From Zhengella sedimenti (GTDB taxonomy: Bacteria; Pseudomonadota; Alphaproteobacteria; Rhizobiales; Rhizobiaceae), in assembly GCF_046506625.1 (NCBI RefSeq), contig NZ_JBKFFP010000003.1:434001-498000 (forward strand): a stretch of 64,000 nt of DNA. Reading direction: 5' to 3'. Position 1 is the first letter of the stretch; every line of letters starts with the position of its first letter. Both the position numbers and the translations under genes were made by a program. Positions 17,063 through 25,600 of this stretch are shown here, in pieces. The notes below the pieces were generated by a model. That model did no database searches and was not told the DNA's origin. It saw only the letters and a list, made by a program, of their open reading frames with translations.

Positions 17063-17675
17063 GGCACAATCCTCCTTTTTCACGCGTTGGACGCGAGCGG
17101 AGGACCGGCTTTTCATGCGGCTATTTCGGGAAGGGCGAGCGCCGCAAGGCACCTCCGCTTCTCTCCCGGAACCTCAAGTCCGGCCGCCGCTCAGTCTGCC
17201 GGTAGACCCCGGCAACACGGCATCGTTTCACCAAAGGTTTGCGGGCGCAAGAGAGAAGTCCGGCCGCGGCCGCGCAGCAAGGGACTCCATGGGTTGCTTC
17301 AACCGCTTCGTGCCACAGTTTCAAAAGCACGTAAAAGTATATATATCTGCACAATAAACCCGCATGGGTTGCGTCTTCAGGATGCCACTTGCCGCATGAA
17401 CCTGCCATGATGGTTGAATATCCGCAGCGGTCTTCCGTTTGAAATCGGGGCGCCGGGGTTCTTGAACCGACGGTTCAACTTCCGCGTTTTTCGGCGTTAA
17501 AAACAATCATTTGTTGTATGAAATCAAGACAACGATTCAAGGTTGCCTGCGATGCATGGCGGCTGCGGGCCGGATGACGCATCGCGCCTGGGAGCCGGGT
17601 TGCGGAGCTCATGAAATGCTTCGTGCTCCATGGGCCAGGTATCTGATGCGCCAAGGAAAACCCTGAAAGCAGGAA
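17063..17675. other. Long intergenic region upstream of the EF-G paralogue
   Basis: Over 600 bp without a credible gene. It contains a 17-bp palindrome at 17462-17478 (separate entry), a hairpin GTTTTT/AAAAAC at about 17488-17507 and a direct repeat CATGGGTTGC at 17288-17297 and 17363-17372. Between those copies is a TA-rich stretch (GTATATATATC, about 17337-17348) that could be the promoter of the EF-G paralogue on the minus strand. GC content is lower here than in flanking genes. Confidence 0.5.
17462..17478. promoter_or_regulatory. Perfect 17-bp palindrome, candidate operator
   Basis: TTGAACCG, one A, CGGTTCAA: two perfect 8-base arms around a single central base. This is the form of an operator for a dimeric repressor (TetR or MarR-like), and too tight for an efficient RNA hairpin. 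It lies 400 bp upstream of the EF-G paralogue and 247 bp beyond the aatA stop. No regulator gene is adjacent. Confidence 0.45.
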
Positions 17676-17694
17676 CGCCGCCCGTCGGGCGGCG
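17676..17694 (-). terminator. Hairpin terminator after aatA
   Basis: CGCCGCCCG (17676-17684) and CGGGCGGCG (17686-17694) form a very stable stem just beyond the aatA stop on the minus strand. The following bases on that strand are TTCCTGCTTTC, a weak T-run. Confidence 0.55.
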
Positions 17695-17724
17695 CCTGAA
17701 GCATGGTTTCCGGAAGGAACCGGA

Positions 17725-18927
17725 TCAGCGGCAGTTGCCGCAGAAGCGCTGGATGCGCTTGCAGCTTTCCTCCAGCAGGGCTTCCGACGTGGCGTAGGAA
17801 ATGCGGAAGTTCGGGCCGAGGCCGAAGGGTTCGCCATGGACCACGGCCACGCCCTCGGTCTCCAGGAGTTCGGTGACGAAATCCTGGTCGTTGGCGATCA
17901 CCTTCCCCGACGGCGCGGTCTTGCCGATGAGGGCGGCGCAGGAAGGATAGACGTAGAAGGCGCCTTCCGGCGTCGGGCAATTGATGCCGTCGGCCTGGTT
18001 GAGCATGGAAACGACGAGGTCGCGCCTGTTCTGGAAGATCGTCTTGTTGGTCTGGATGAAATCCTGCGGACCGTTCAGCGCCTCGACCGACGCCCACTGG
18101 GCGATGGAGCAGGCGCCGGAGGTCTGCTGGCTCTGGATCATGTCCATGGCCTTGATCAGTTCCATCGGGCCGGCGGCATATCCGATCCGCCAGCCGGTCA
18201 TGGCATAGGCCTTGGAGACGCCGTTCATGGTCAGCGTCCGGTCCTTGAGGCCGGGTTCGACCTCGGCAGGCGTGCAGAAGGTGAAGTCGCCATAGACCAG
18301 GTGCTCGTACATGTCGTCGGTCAGCACCCAGACATGGGGATGGCGCATCAGCACATCGGTCAGCGCCTTCAGTTCGGCATGGGTGTAGGCGGCGCCGGAC
18401 GGGTTCGACGGCGAGTTGAAGATGAGCCACTTGGTCTTCGGCGTGATGGCGGCTTCCAGCGCCTCCGGCGTCAGCTTGAACTCGCGTTCCAGCGTGGTGG
18501 CGGCTGGGACCGGCGTGCCACCGCACAGCAGCACCATTTCCGGATAGGAAACCCAGTAGGGCGCCGGGATGATCACCTCGTCGCCGGGATTGAGCGTGGC
18601 CATGAATGCATTGAAAAGGATCTGCTTGCCGCCGGTGCCGACGATGGTCTGGGTCCAGTCGTAGTCGAGGCCGTTCTCGCGCTTGAACTTGGCGGCGATC
18701 GCCTGGCGCAGTTCCGGAATGCCGGCGACCGGGGTGTACTTGGTCTCGCCGCGCCGGATGGCCTCGATGGCGGCGTTCTTGATGTTGTCCGGCGTGTCGA
18801 AATCGGGTTCGCCGGCGCCCAGCGAAATCACGTCGCGGCCCTTGGCTTTCAGTTCACGGGCTTTCTGCGCGACGGCGATGGTCGCGGAGGGCTTCACGCG
18901 GGAAAGGGCGTCGGCGAGAAAGGCCAT
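17725..18927 (-). CDS. aatA: Aspartate aminotransferase (PLP-dependent, class I)
   Basis: PLP enzyme that interconverts aspartate and 2-oxoglutarate with oxaloacetate and glutamate. The 400 residues have the same length and N-terminus (MAFLADALSRVKPSATIAV) as rhizobial AatA. Key motifs are GAGEPDFDTPDNI, the substrate loop PAPYWVSYPEM, the PLP-contacting NSPSNPSG, the Schiff-base lysine in MNGVSKAYAMTGWRIGY, and the carboxylate-binding Arg in GPNFRISYA. A hairpin terminator lies just after the stop. Single-gene transcription is likely, because the neighbours are separated by long gaps. Confidence 0.95.
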   Translation of the reverse strand: MAFLADALSRVKPSATIAVAQKARELKAKGRDVISLGAGEPDFDTPDNIKNAAIEAIRRGETKYTPVAGIPELRQAIAAKFKRENGLDYDWTQTIVGTGGKQILFNAFMATLNPGDEVIIPAPYWVSYPEMVLLCGGTPVPAATTLEREFKLTPEALEAAITPKTKWLIFNSPSNPSGAAYTHAELKALTDVLMRHPHVWVLTDDMYEHLVYGDFTFCTPAEVEPGLKDRTLTMNGVSKAYAMTGWRIGYAAGPMELIKAMDMIQSQQTSGACSIAQWASVEALNGPQDFIQTNKTIFQNRRDLVVSMLNQADGINCPTPEGAFYVYPSCAALIGKTAPSGKVIANDQDFVTELLETEGVAVVHGEPFGLGPNFRISYATSEALLEESCKRIQRFCGNCR

Positions 18928-19158
18928 GGCAGGGCTCCAATGGTTGTGGCTCCAGGAAAACGCGCTGGTCGGCGCGGCCTGCTCTTAGCGTCATGGGCGA
19001 TGTACTTCAAGGCTTTGCGCGGGCGCGCCGGTGCTTTCACACCCCGCCCTGGCGCATGTTAACCGGCCGTGAAAGCTTGAACGGTATCCTGAACGGCAGG
19101 GTCGCGCCATGCGGGCGCACCGGAAACCGCCGAAACAGAGGCGCGCGGCGAAAGCGCA

Positions 19159-20139
19159 ATGACACGAAGCGTTGGCCTGGCCCATGTGATCCGCAAGGAC
19201 GACGGCACCTCGGAAGGGGTGTGGGGGCCATTTGTCATCCGCTCGGCGTTCCAGCCTGTTTTCCGCTTTGGCGGCGGCAAGCTGGAGATCGCGGCCTTCG
19301 AGGGACTGGCGCGACCGTTTCGCGACGGCGAGCCGGTATCTCCGGCCGTCTTCTTCGGTTCCATACCCGAGCAGGACCGCCTTGAGGTCGAAACGCTGAC
19401 GCGCGGCCTGCACCTGCTGAACGGGGGGCGCTTCCTCGACCCGCGCACCTCGCTTTTCGTCAATTTCGATCCGTCGGTCTATTGCGACCGCGGCACGGCA
19501 GACCGGGCGCTCAGGGAAATGCGCCTGACATTGCACGAGTCGGGCGTCGAGCCATCGCGTATCGTGGCCGAGGTGACCGAACAGAAGGCTGCCTCGCACG
19601 CCGCGTTGAGCCAGTTCGTGGCGGCGCTGCGCGCGCATGGATTCCGCATCGCCGTCGACGATTACGGCGCTGACCATTCCGACATGGCCCGCATCCGGGA
19701 CCTGCAGCCCGACATCGTGAAGTTCGACGCGGCATGGATCACCCGGCTGATGGACAGTGATCCCGGATTCGAACTGCTCAAGACCATGGTGCAGACCTTC
19801 AACGGCTGGGGCATTGCCACCCTCTTCGAGGGCATCGAGGAGCATTGGCAACTCGACCTCGCGGAGAACAGCAAGGTGCGCATGGTGCAGGGTTTCGTGC
19901 TGGCCCGGCCGCAACTCGCGCCGACCGGGTTCGCCGATTTCTGGGGCGGGCAGACCGGCGGTGAACCTCGTGTGGCACCGGATGTCCGGGCGGCCGCGCC
20001 GGCGGACGTCTTTCAAGATCCTCCAGATCGGGCTAATGTATCCGCGGCGCCCGCGCCCGAACGTCCGGCATCCGTGACAGTGAAGGCGGCGCCTTGCCGT
20101 CAGGTTCGCACCTTCGGCCGAAAGATCCGCAATGGATGA
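19159..20139 (+). CDS. EAL-domain protein, putative c-di-GMP phosphodiesterase
   Basis: 326 residues, mostly one EAL domain without N-terminal sensor. Catalytic-type motifs are largely kept but shifted: FEGLAR replaces the EAL signature (Glu and Leu retained), VNFDPSVY has the metal Asn, IVAEVTEQ the Glu, IAVDDYGADHSDM the paired Asp, DIVKFDAAWI the Lys, and LFEGIEE the loop-6 Glu. It could hydrolyse c-di-GMP or only bind it. The C-terminal ~60 residues are low-complexity Ala/Pro/Val. It is followed at 30 bp by a shorter, degenerate relative. The start ATG has only a weak ribosome site. Confidence 0.82.
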   Translation: MTRSVGLAHVIRKDDGTSEGVWGPFVIRSAFQPVFRFGGGKLEIAAFEGLARPFRDGEPVSPAVFFGSIPEQDRLEVETLTRGLHLLNGGRFLDPRTSLFVNFDPSVYCDRGTADRALREMRLTLHESGVEPSRIVAEVTEQKAASHAALSQFVAALRAHGFRIAVDDYGADHSDMARIRDLQPDIVKFDAAWITRLMDSDPGFELLKTMVQTFNGWGIATLFEGIEEHWQLDLAENSKVRMVQGFVLARPQLAPTGFADFWGGQTGGEPRVAPDVRAAAPADVFQDPPDRANVSAAPAPERPASVTVKAAPCRQVRTFGRKIRNG

Positions 20140-20169
20140 CAGGAAGCCCATGGCAGGAGGCAGGCTGTC

Positions 20170-21027
20170 TTGACGCAAGCGAGCACACCGGGGGAAACCC
20201 GGCAGGGGGGCGAGTTCATCCGCGACGAGACGGGCCGCGCGCGGCTCAGGTTCGGCGACATCCATTTCGAGACGGTTTTCCAGCCCTTCTTTCGCGTTCT
20301 GGGCGACAAGCTCCGGCCGGACTTCGCCACGGCCCGCATCCGGCCCCATGGCACAGCCAAGCCGGCAAGCCTGTTGCGCCAACTCGCCGACGGGCCTGGT
20401 GCATCGCAGGCGTCCGGCCTTGCACGCTGCAACCTGGCTTTCCTCGATCCCGAGACGCTGTGCTTCTGCGAGGATCACCAGGGTTCGGCCAACATGGCGC
20501 CGGCAGCGCTCGACCTGCTGCTTGGTGCTGCCCGCGATGCCTTCATGATGGCGGACCAGCTTGTCTGGCGGTTGCCGCTTTCCATCGCCGGCGAGGCGGC
20601 CGGAGCGGTTGCCGCCGCGCGTGAAAGCGGCGTTCGCGTCGCCTTGAGGATGGGCAGCGGGGAGGATCCGGGCCTTTCGGTCGCGAAGGCCGGGGAATGC
20701 GGGGCGGACATGCTGCATCTGGGTGTCGAGTGGTCAGGTGCCTGGCTGGAAAACGTGCCCGAAGCCCGGTCGTTGCTGCGCAACCTTGTGGACCGGATGC
20801 GCCACGCCGGCTCCGGCGTCTCGATGACAGGGATCAGCACCGCGGCACAGCTTGAGGTCGCGCTTGACGCGGGTGTCACCTGGCTGCAGGGCGGATATCT
20901 TGCCCCTGCGGTCCCGGCGGGGCGGGCCACCGGCTGGCAGGATCTCAGCGCGACGGCGCTGAAGCGGCCCGGCGCGAACATCACGGTACTCAAGCAGCGC
21001 CAGACCCCGCGCCATCAGCAATATTGA
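20170..21027 (+). CDS. Degenerate EAL-like protein
   Basis: 285 residues with TTG start, chosen because AGGAGG lies nine bases upstream. It looks like a decayed relative of the preceding EAL gene. The barrel opening VFQPFFRVLGDKL corresponds to AFQPVFRFGGGKL, but the EAL Glu/Leu motif reads FATARI, the metal Asn motif reads LAFLDPETL, and the paired Asp motif reads LRMGSGED. No catalytic set remains, so it cannot be a phosphodiesterase. It may be a c-di-GMP-independent binding partner. The reading frame is intact, which suggests a retained function. Confidence 0.72.
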   Translation: MTQASTPGETRQGGEFIRDETGRARLRFGDIHFETVFQPFFRVLGDKLRPDFATARIRPHGTAKPASLLRQLADGPGASQASGLARCNLAFLDPETLCFCEDHQGSANMAPAALDLLLGAARDAFMMADQLVWRLPLSIAGEAAGAVAAARESGVRVALRMGSGEDPGLSVAKAGECGADMLHLGVEWSGAWLENVPEARSLLRNLVDRMRHAGSGVSMTGISTAAQLEVALDAGVTWLQGGYLAPAVPAGRATGWQDLSATALKRPGANITVLKQRQTPRHQQY

Positions 21028-21109
21028 TCGGTCGCACAGCATTGCTGACTGGTCGGCCGGGCCGGGCTGACGCATGATCCCTTGCCGTTTGAACAGGACA
21101 TGGCCCCGA

Positions 21110-21736
21110 ATGATCACGCTTTATTCCATGCCCAGTTCGGGTAACAGCTACAAGGTGCGCCTGCTGCTGGCCAAGCTCGGCATCCCGTTCCGGCACGTGC
21201 CGGCCGAATACGGCTCCGGCGTCACCACGAGCGCGGTCTTCCGCGCGCTCAATCCGCATGGCCGGGTTCCGCTCGTGCAGTTCGAGGACGGCCGGGTGCT
21301 GTCGGAGTCCAATGCCATCCTGTTGTATTTTTCCGAAGGCACGCGCTTCCTGCCCGATGACCGGTTCACGCGGGCGAAGGTTCACCAGTGGATGTTCTGG
21401 GAGCAGAATTCGCATGAGGCCACCATTGCCGTGCGCGCCGCCATCCTGTGCTACGACCATCGCGCCGGCGAACGCCGTGCCGACGTGCTCGATCCACTGC
21501 TGGAGGCCGGGCACCGCAACCTGAATGTGATGGACATCCAGTTGCAAGGGACGCCGTTCCTGGCGGGCGACAGCATCACCGCCGCGGACCTTTGTCTCTA
21601 TGCCTATACCCACAGCGCCGGGACGCGCGGCGGATTCGACCTGGCGCGCTTTCCGGCCGTTTCGGACTGGCTGAAACGGGTTGAAGCCGACGCGCCGCAT
21701 GTGCCTCTCGACTGGCTGGGCGACAATCCGGCGTAA
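21110..21736 (+). CDS. Glutathione S-transferase family protein
   Basis: Cytosolic GST-like enzyme of 208 residues. The N-terminal thioredoxin-fold domain has MITLYSMPSSGNSYKVRLLL with the Ser-rich active-site turn, the cis-Pro in NPHGRVPLVQ and the glutathione-binding SESNAILLYFSEG. The C-terminal helical domain includes the N-capping box ITAADLCLYAYTH. The ATG at 21110 gives the family's usual start; the upstream ATG at 21074 adds twelve unrelated residues. Substrate not predictable. It lies 82 bp downstream of the EAL-like gene and has no obvious operon partner. Confidence 0.9.
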   Translation: MITLYSMPSSGNSYKVRLLLAKLGIPFRHVPAEYGSGVTTSAVFRALNPHGRVPLVQFEDGRVLSESNAILLYFSEGTRFLPDDRFTRAKVHQWMFWEQNSHEATIAVRAAILCYDHRAGERRADVLDPLLEAGHRNLNVMDIQLQGTPFLAGDSITAADLCLYAYTHSAGTRGGFDLARFPAVSDWLKRVEADAPHVPLDWLGDNPA

Positions 21737-21841
21737 TTCTTTTCGATCAGGACAGCATGGATGCCTTGCCTTCGCCATTTCCGGTGCCATCCTGAACGGG
21801 ACGGGACAGTTCATCGACCAGGTGCAAAGGAGCCACCCGTG

Positions 21842-22150
21842 ATGCAGCGCATGATACTCGCCCTGACGGCAGGCCTGATCGCCGTCGCGCCCGCCCATGC
21901 CATCAACCGCTACAACGTCGACCGCCTCTCCTGCGGCGAGGTGCAGGACATCATTGCGGCGGAAGGTGCCGCCATCCTGCGCTACACGTCGATGTCCGGT
22001 TCGGGCATGACCCTCTACAACAGGTTCGTGCGGCATGGCGGCCTGTGTCCGGCCGGGCAGGTGACGAAAACCGAGTTCATACCGACCGCCGACACGCCCG
22101 AATGCCCGGTGAAGGCCTGCCGCGATCCGGTCTTTCTGAGGGACGATTGA
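21842..22150 (+). CDS. Small secreted Cys-containing protein, conserved hypothetical
   Basis: 102 residues with a signal peptide (MILALTAGLIAVAPAHA) and a mature part of about 80 residues. Four Cys (LSCGEV, GGLCPAG, TPECPVKACRD) suggest two disulfides. The pattern RYNVDRLSCGEVQDII with GAAILRYTS resembles a small periplasmic protein family I have seen in rhizobia, of unknown function. AAGGAG lies upstream; the GTG three bases before the ATG is an alternative start. The gene faces the broken ccdB with 21 bp between them. Confidence 0.78.
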   Translation: MQRMILALTAGLIAVAPAHAINRYNVDRLSCGEVQDIIAAEGAAILRYTSMSGSGMTLYNRFVRHGGLCPAGQVTKTEFIPTADTPECPVKACRDPVFLRDD

Positions 22151-22171
22151 GCGAGCAGCCTGGCTGCGTGG

Positions 22172-22315
22172 TCAGATGCCGGTGACGAGAAGGTCGATGG
22201 CCGCGACGATGTTGTCGCGCTCGCCAGCGATCGAGCCCAAACGGTCAGTCAGGGTACGAGCAGGCACAGCGGCCATCAATTGCGGTGCGAGCCGGTAGAC
22301 ATCGAATTGCGCCAC
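22172..22315 (-). pseudogene. ccdB: CcdB toxin remnant with an in-frame internal deletion
   Basis: 47 residues from a GTG start. The first nine, VAQFDVYRL, match the start of CcdB toxins. The remaining part, MAAVPARTLTDRLGSI then AGERDNIVAAIDLLVTGI, matches the C-terminal third, including the gyrase-contacting final helix. CcdB is normally about 100 residues, so roughly 50 central residues are missing with the frame kept. The central beta-sheet that forms the dimer is gone, so it should not be toxic. It follows ccdA with one base between stop and start, the normal arrangement. Confidence 0.8.
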
Positions 22316-22316
22316 G

Positions 22317-22556
22317 TCAGAACATCCGGTATTCCTCCAGCGGCAATCCGTTTTCTTCAACCCAAGCATTATGCTGGCGGATTGCCTCGGCGTTCTCTTC
22401 CTTCCAGCGGCGTTCCTTCTCCGCCTTCACGGCATCGGCGATGCCGCGTTCGTCCATTTCCGACAGGTTGATGCCGAGCGCCCTGGCCTCCTCCGCCAGA
22501 TGGGCGTTGATGGAGAGGTTGGCGGCGGTCTTGCGGGAAGGGCGTTCGTGTCTCAT
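22317..22556 (-). CDS. ccdA: CcdA-type antitoxin
   Basis: Antitoxin of a type II CcdAB system, 79 residues. The N-terminal ribbon-helix-helix part (KTAANLSINAHLAEEARAL, then GINLSEMDERGI) binds DNA. The C-terminal part that wraps CcdB is complete: EKERRWKEENAEAIRQHN and WVEENGLPLEEYRMF, close to the chromosomal CcdA consensus. Start could be 22556 or 22562; both lie within an operator-like inverted repeat. It is intact although its toxin partner is truncated, so it is an orphan antitoxin that might still protect against or regulate other ccd loci. Confidence 0.88.
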   Translation of the reverse strand: MRHERPSRKTAANLSINAHLAEEARALGINLSEMDERGIADAVKAEKERRWKEENAEAIRQHNAWVEENGLPLEEYRMF

Positions 22557-22578
22557 GCGCATAAATCATGCGCATGAG
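22552..22578. promoter_or_regulatory. Inverted repeat over the ccdA start, candidate autoregulatory operator
   Basis: CTCATGCGCAT (22552-22562), five-base spacer, ATGCGCATGAG (22568-22578): perfect 11-base arms. Each arm also contains the self-complementary ATGCGCAT. Ribbon-helix-helix antitoxins bind such repeats at their own promoters, so this is the likely CcdA operator. It covers both possible ccdA start codons. Confidence 0.6.
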
Positions 22579-22605
22579 GGGTTTGCGTCAAACGCAGGAT
22601 GCCGC

Positions 22606-25600
22606 CTAGTCGAAATAGGCCTGCAGCGGGCGGACCTCCAGATTGCCGGCCTTCAGCGCCAGGATGGCGTGGCTGACGGCCTCGGCGCCGGCAAGCGTGG
22701 TGTAGTAGGGCACCTTCTGCATCAGCGTGGCGCGGCGCAGCGACTTGGAGTCCGAGACCGCCTTCTGGCTGTCGGTCGTGTTGAACACGATCTGGACCTG
22801 GCGGTTGCGGATGGCGTCCTCGACATGCGGGCGGCCTTCGAGCACCTTGTTGATCTTCTCGGCCGCGACGCCATGCTCGGCCAGGAAGCGCTGGGTGCCG
22901 CCGGTCGCCAGAACGCGGAAACCGGCATCGGCCAGCCGCTTGACCGAGGGCAGCACCGCGGCCTTGTCCTCGTCGCGCACCGAGACGAAGAGCGTGCCGG
23001 AGCGCGGCAGGTCGACGCCCGCGCCAAGCTGGCTCTTGGCGAAGGCCAGGTGATAGTCGCGGTCCAGGCCCATGACCTCGCCGGTGGAGCGCATTTCAGG
23101 CCCGAGCAGCGTATCGACGCCGGGGAAGCGGGCGAACGGGAAGACCGCTTCCTTGACCGCGATATGGCCGAGCGCATTGACGTCGGGCTTGTCGCCGTAG
23201 TGGGCAAAGGCGGTGTCGAGCGCCTCGCCGGCCATGATGCGCGCGGCGATCTTGGCGATTGGCCGGCCGATCGTCTTGGCGACGAAGGGCACCGTGCGCG
23301 AGGCGCGCGGGTTGACCTCCAGGATGTAGACCGTGCCCTCCTTGATGGCGAACTGCACGTTCATGAGCCCGCCGACCTTGAGCGCGCGGGCCAGCGCGAC
23401 CGTCTGCTCCTCCAGTTCCGCCACCATCGCCTTGCCGAGCGAATGGACCGGCAGCGAGCAGGCGCTGTCGCCGGAATGGATGCCGGCTTCCTCGATATGC
23501 TCCATGATGCCGGACACATAGGTGTCCTTGCCGTCGCAAAGGCAGTCGACATCCACCTCGATGGCCCCGGCCAGATAGGTGTCGAAGAGAAGCGGATTGC
23601 GCCCGAGCAGCGTGTTGATCTGCCCGGTCTTGTCGTTGGGGTAACGCGCCTTGATGTCCTCGGGCACCAGTTCGGGCACCGTGCCGAGCAGGTAGTTGGA
23701 CAGCATGGCGTCGTCGTGGATGATCTGCATGGCGCGGCCGCCCAGCACGTAGGACGGGCGCACGACCAGCGGGAAGCCCAGTTCGCCGGCGACGAGCCGT
23801 GCCTGCTCCACCGAGTAGGCGATGCCGTTTTTCGGTTGGGTCAGGTTCAGCTTCATCAGGAGCTTCTGGAAGCGGTCGCGATCCTCCGCCAGGTCGATGG
23901 CATCGGGCGACGTGCCGAGGATGGGGATGCCGGCGCGCTCAAGCGCATCGGCGAGCTTTAGCGGGGTCTGGCCGCCGAACTGGACGATGACGCCGTGCAG
24001 CTTGCCCCTTGCCTGTTCGACGCGCAGGATTTCCAGCACGTCCTCGGCGGTCAGCGGCTCGAAATAGAGACGGTCGGAGGTGTCGTAGTCCGTCGAGACG
24101 GTCTCCGGATTGCAGTTGATCATGATGGATTCGTAGCCGGCATCGGCCAGCGCGAAGGCGGCATGGCAGCAGCAATAGTCGAATTCGATGCCCTGGCCGA
24201 TCCTGTTCGGACCGCCGCCGAGAATGACGACCTTCTGGCGGTCGGACACTTGCGCCTCGTCGGCCAGCGCGCCGGCGAAGGGGGTCTCGTAGGTGGAATA
24301 CATGTAGGCCGTCGGCGAGGCGAACTCGGCGGCGCAGGTGTCGATACGCTTGAAGACGGGATGCACGTCGAGGCGTTCGCGCAGGGCCTTGACGTCGTCC
24401 TCGTCCTTGGCCGTCAGCGAGGCGAGGCGCGAGTCCGAAAAGCCCATCGACTTCAACATGCGCAGGTTCTGCGCGTCCTCCGGCAGGCCGTGTTCCCGGA
24501 TGCGCGCTTCGGTGTCGATGATCGCCTTGAGCTGTTCCAGGAACCACATGTCGATGCGGCACATCTCGTGAATGTCGGCCAGCGACGTGCCGAGCCGCAT
24601 GGCCTGGGCGACCATGCGCAACCGGTCCGGCGTCGGCGTGCCGATGGCGGCGCGGATGGCGTTGCGGTCGTCCTCGCCGCCCAGACCGGGGATCTCGATC
24701 TCGTCGAGACCGGTCAGGCCGGTCTCCAGGCCGCGCAGGGCCTTCTGGAGCGATTCGGCGAAGGTGCGGCCGATGGCCATGACCTCGCCGACCGACTTCA
24801 TCGCGGTCGTCAGGACCGGCGAGGCGCCGGGGAATTTCTCGAAGGCAAAACGCGGGATCTTGGTGACGACATAATCGATGGACGGCTCGAAGGAAGCGGG
24901 CGTGGCGCCGCCGGTGATGTCGTTTTCAAGCTCGTCGAGCGTGTAACCGACGGCAAGGCGCGCGGCGACCTTGGCAATCGGGAAGCCGGTGGCCTTGGAC
25001 GCCAGCGCGGAGGAGCGCGAGACGCGCGGGTTCATCTCGATGACGACAAGGCGGCCATTGGCCGGGTTGACCGCGAACTGCACGTTGGAGCCGCCGGTCT
25101 CGACGCCGATCTCGCGCAGCACCGCGATGGAGGCGTTGCGCATGATCTGGTATTCCTTGTCCGTCAGCGTCAGCGCCGGGGCGACGGTGATGGAATCGCC
25201 GGTATGCACGCCCATCGGGTCGATGTTCTCGATGGAGCAGATGATGATGCAGTTGTCCGCCTTGTCGCGGACCACTTCCATTTCGTATTCCTTCCAGCCC
25301 AGCACGCTCTCCTCGATGAGCACCTCGGTCGTGGGCGAGGCATCGAGGCCGGACTGGACGATCTGGAAGAATTCCTCCTCGTTGTAGGCGATGCCGCCGC
25401 CGGTGCCGCCAAGGGTGAAGGACGGGCGGATGATGGCCGGCAGGCCGACATGGTCGATCGCCGTGGCGGCGACGGCCATGGCGTGACGCATGTAGCGCTG
25501 CTTGCGGTCGCCCTCGCCCAGGTTCCATTCGGTTTCCAGGTCGTCGAGGGCCTTGTCGAGGGCATCGCCGGAAAAGGCCGCCTTGAGTTCGGCGCGCCGC

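Noticed and set aside
17288..17372. Direct repeat CATGGGTTGC as ends of a small mobile element
   Set aside because: Only ten bases, 75 bp apart, with no inverted ends or transposase between them.
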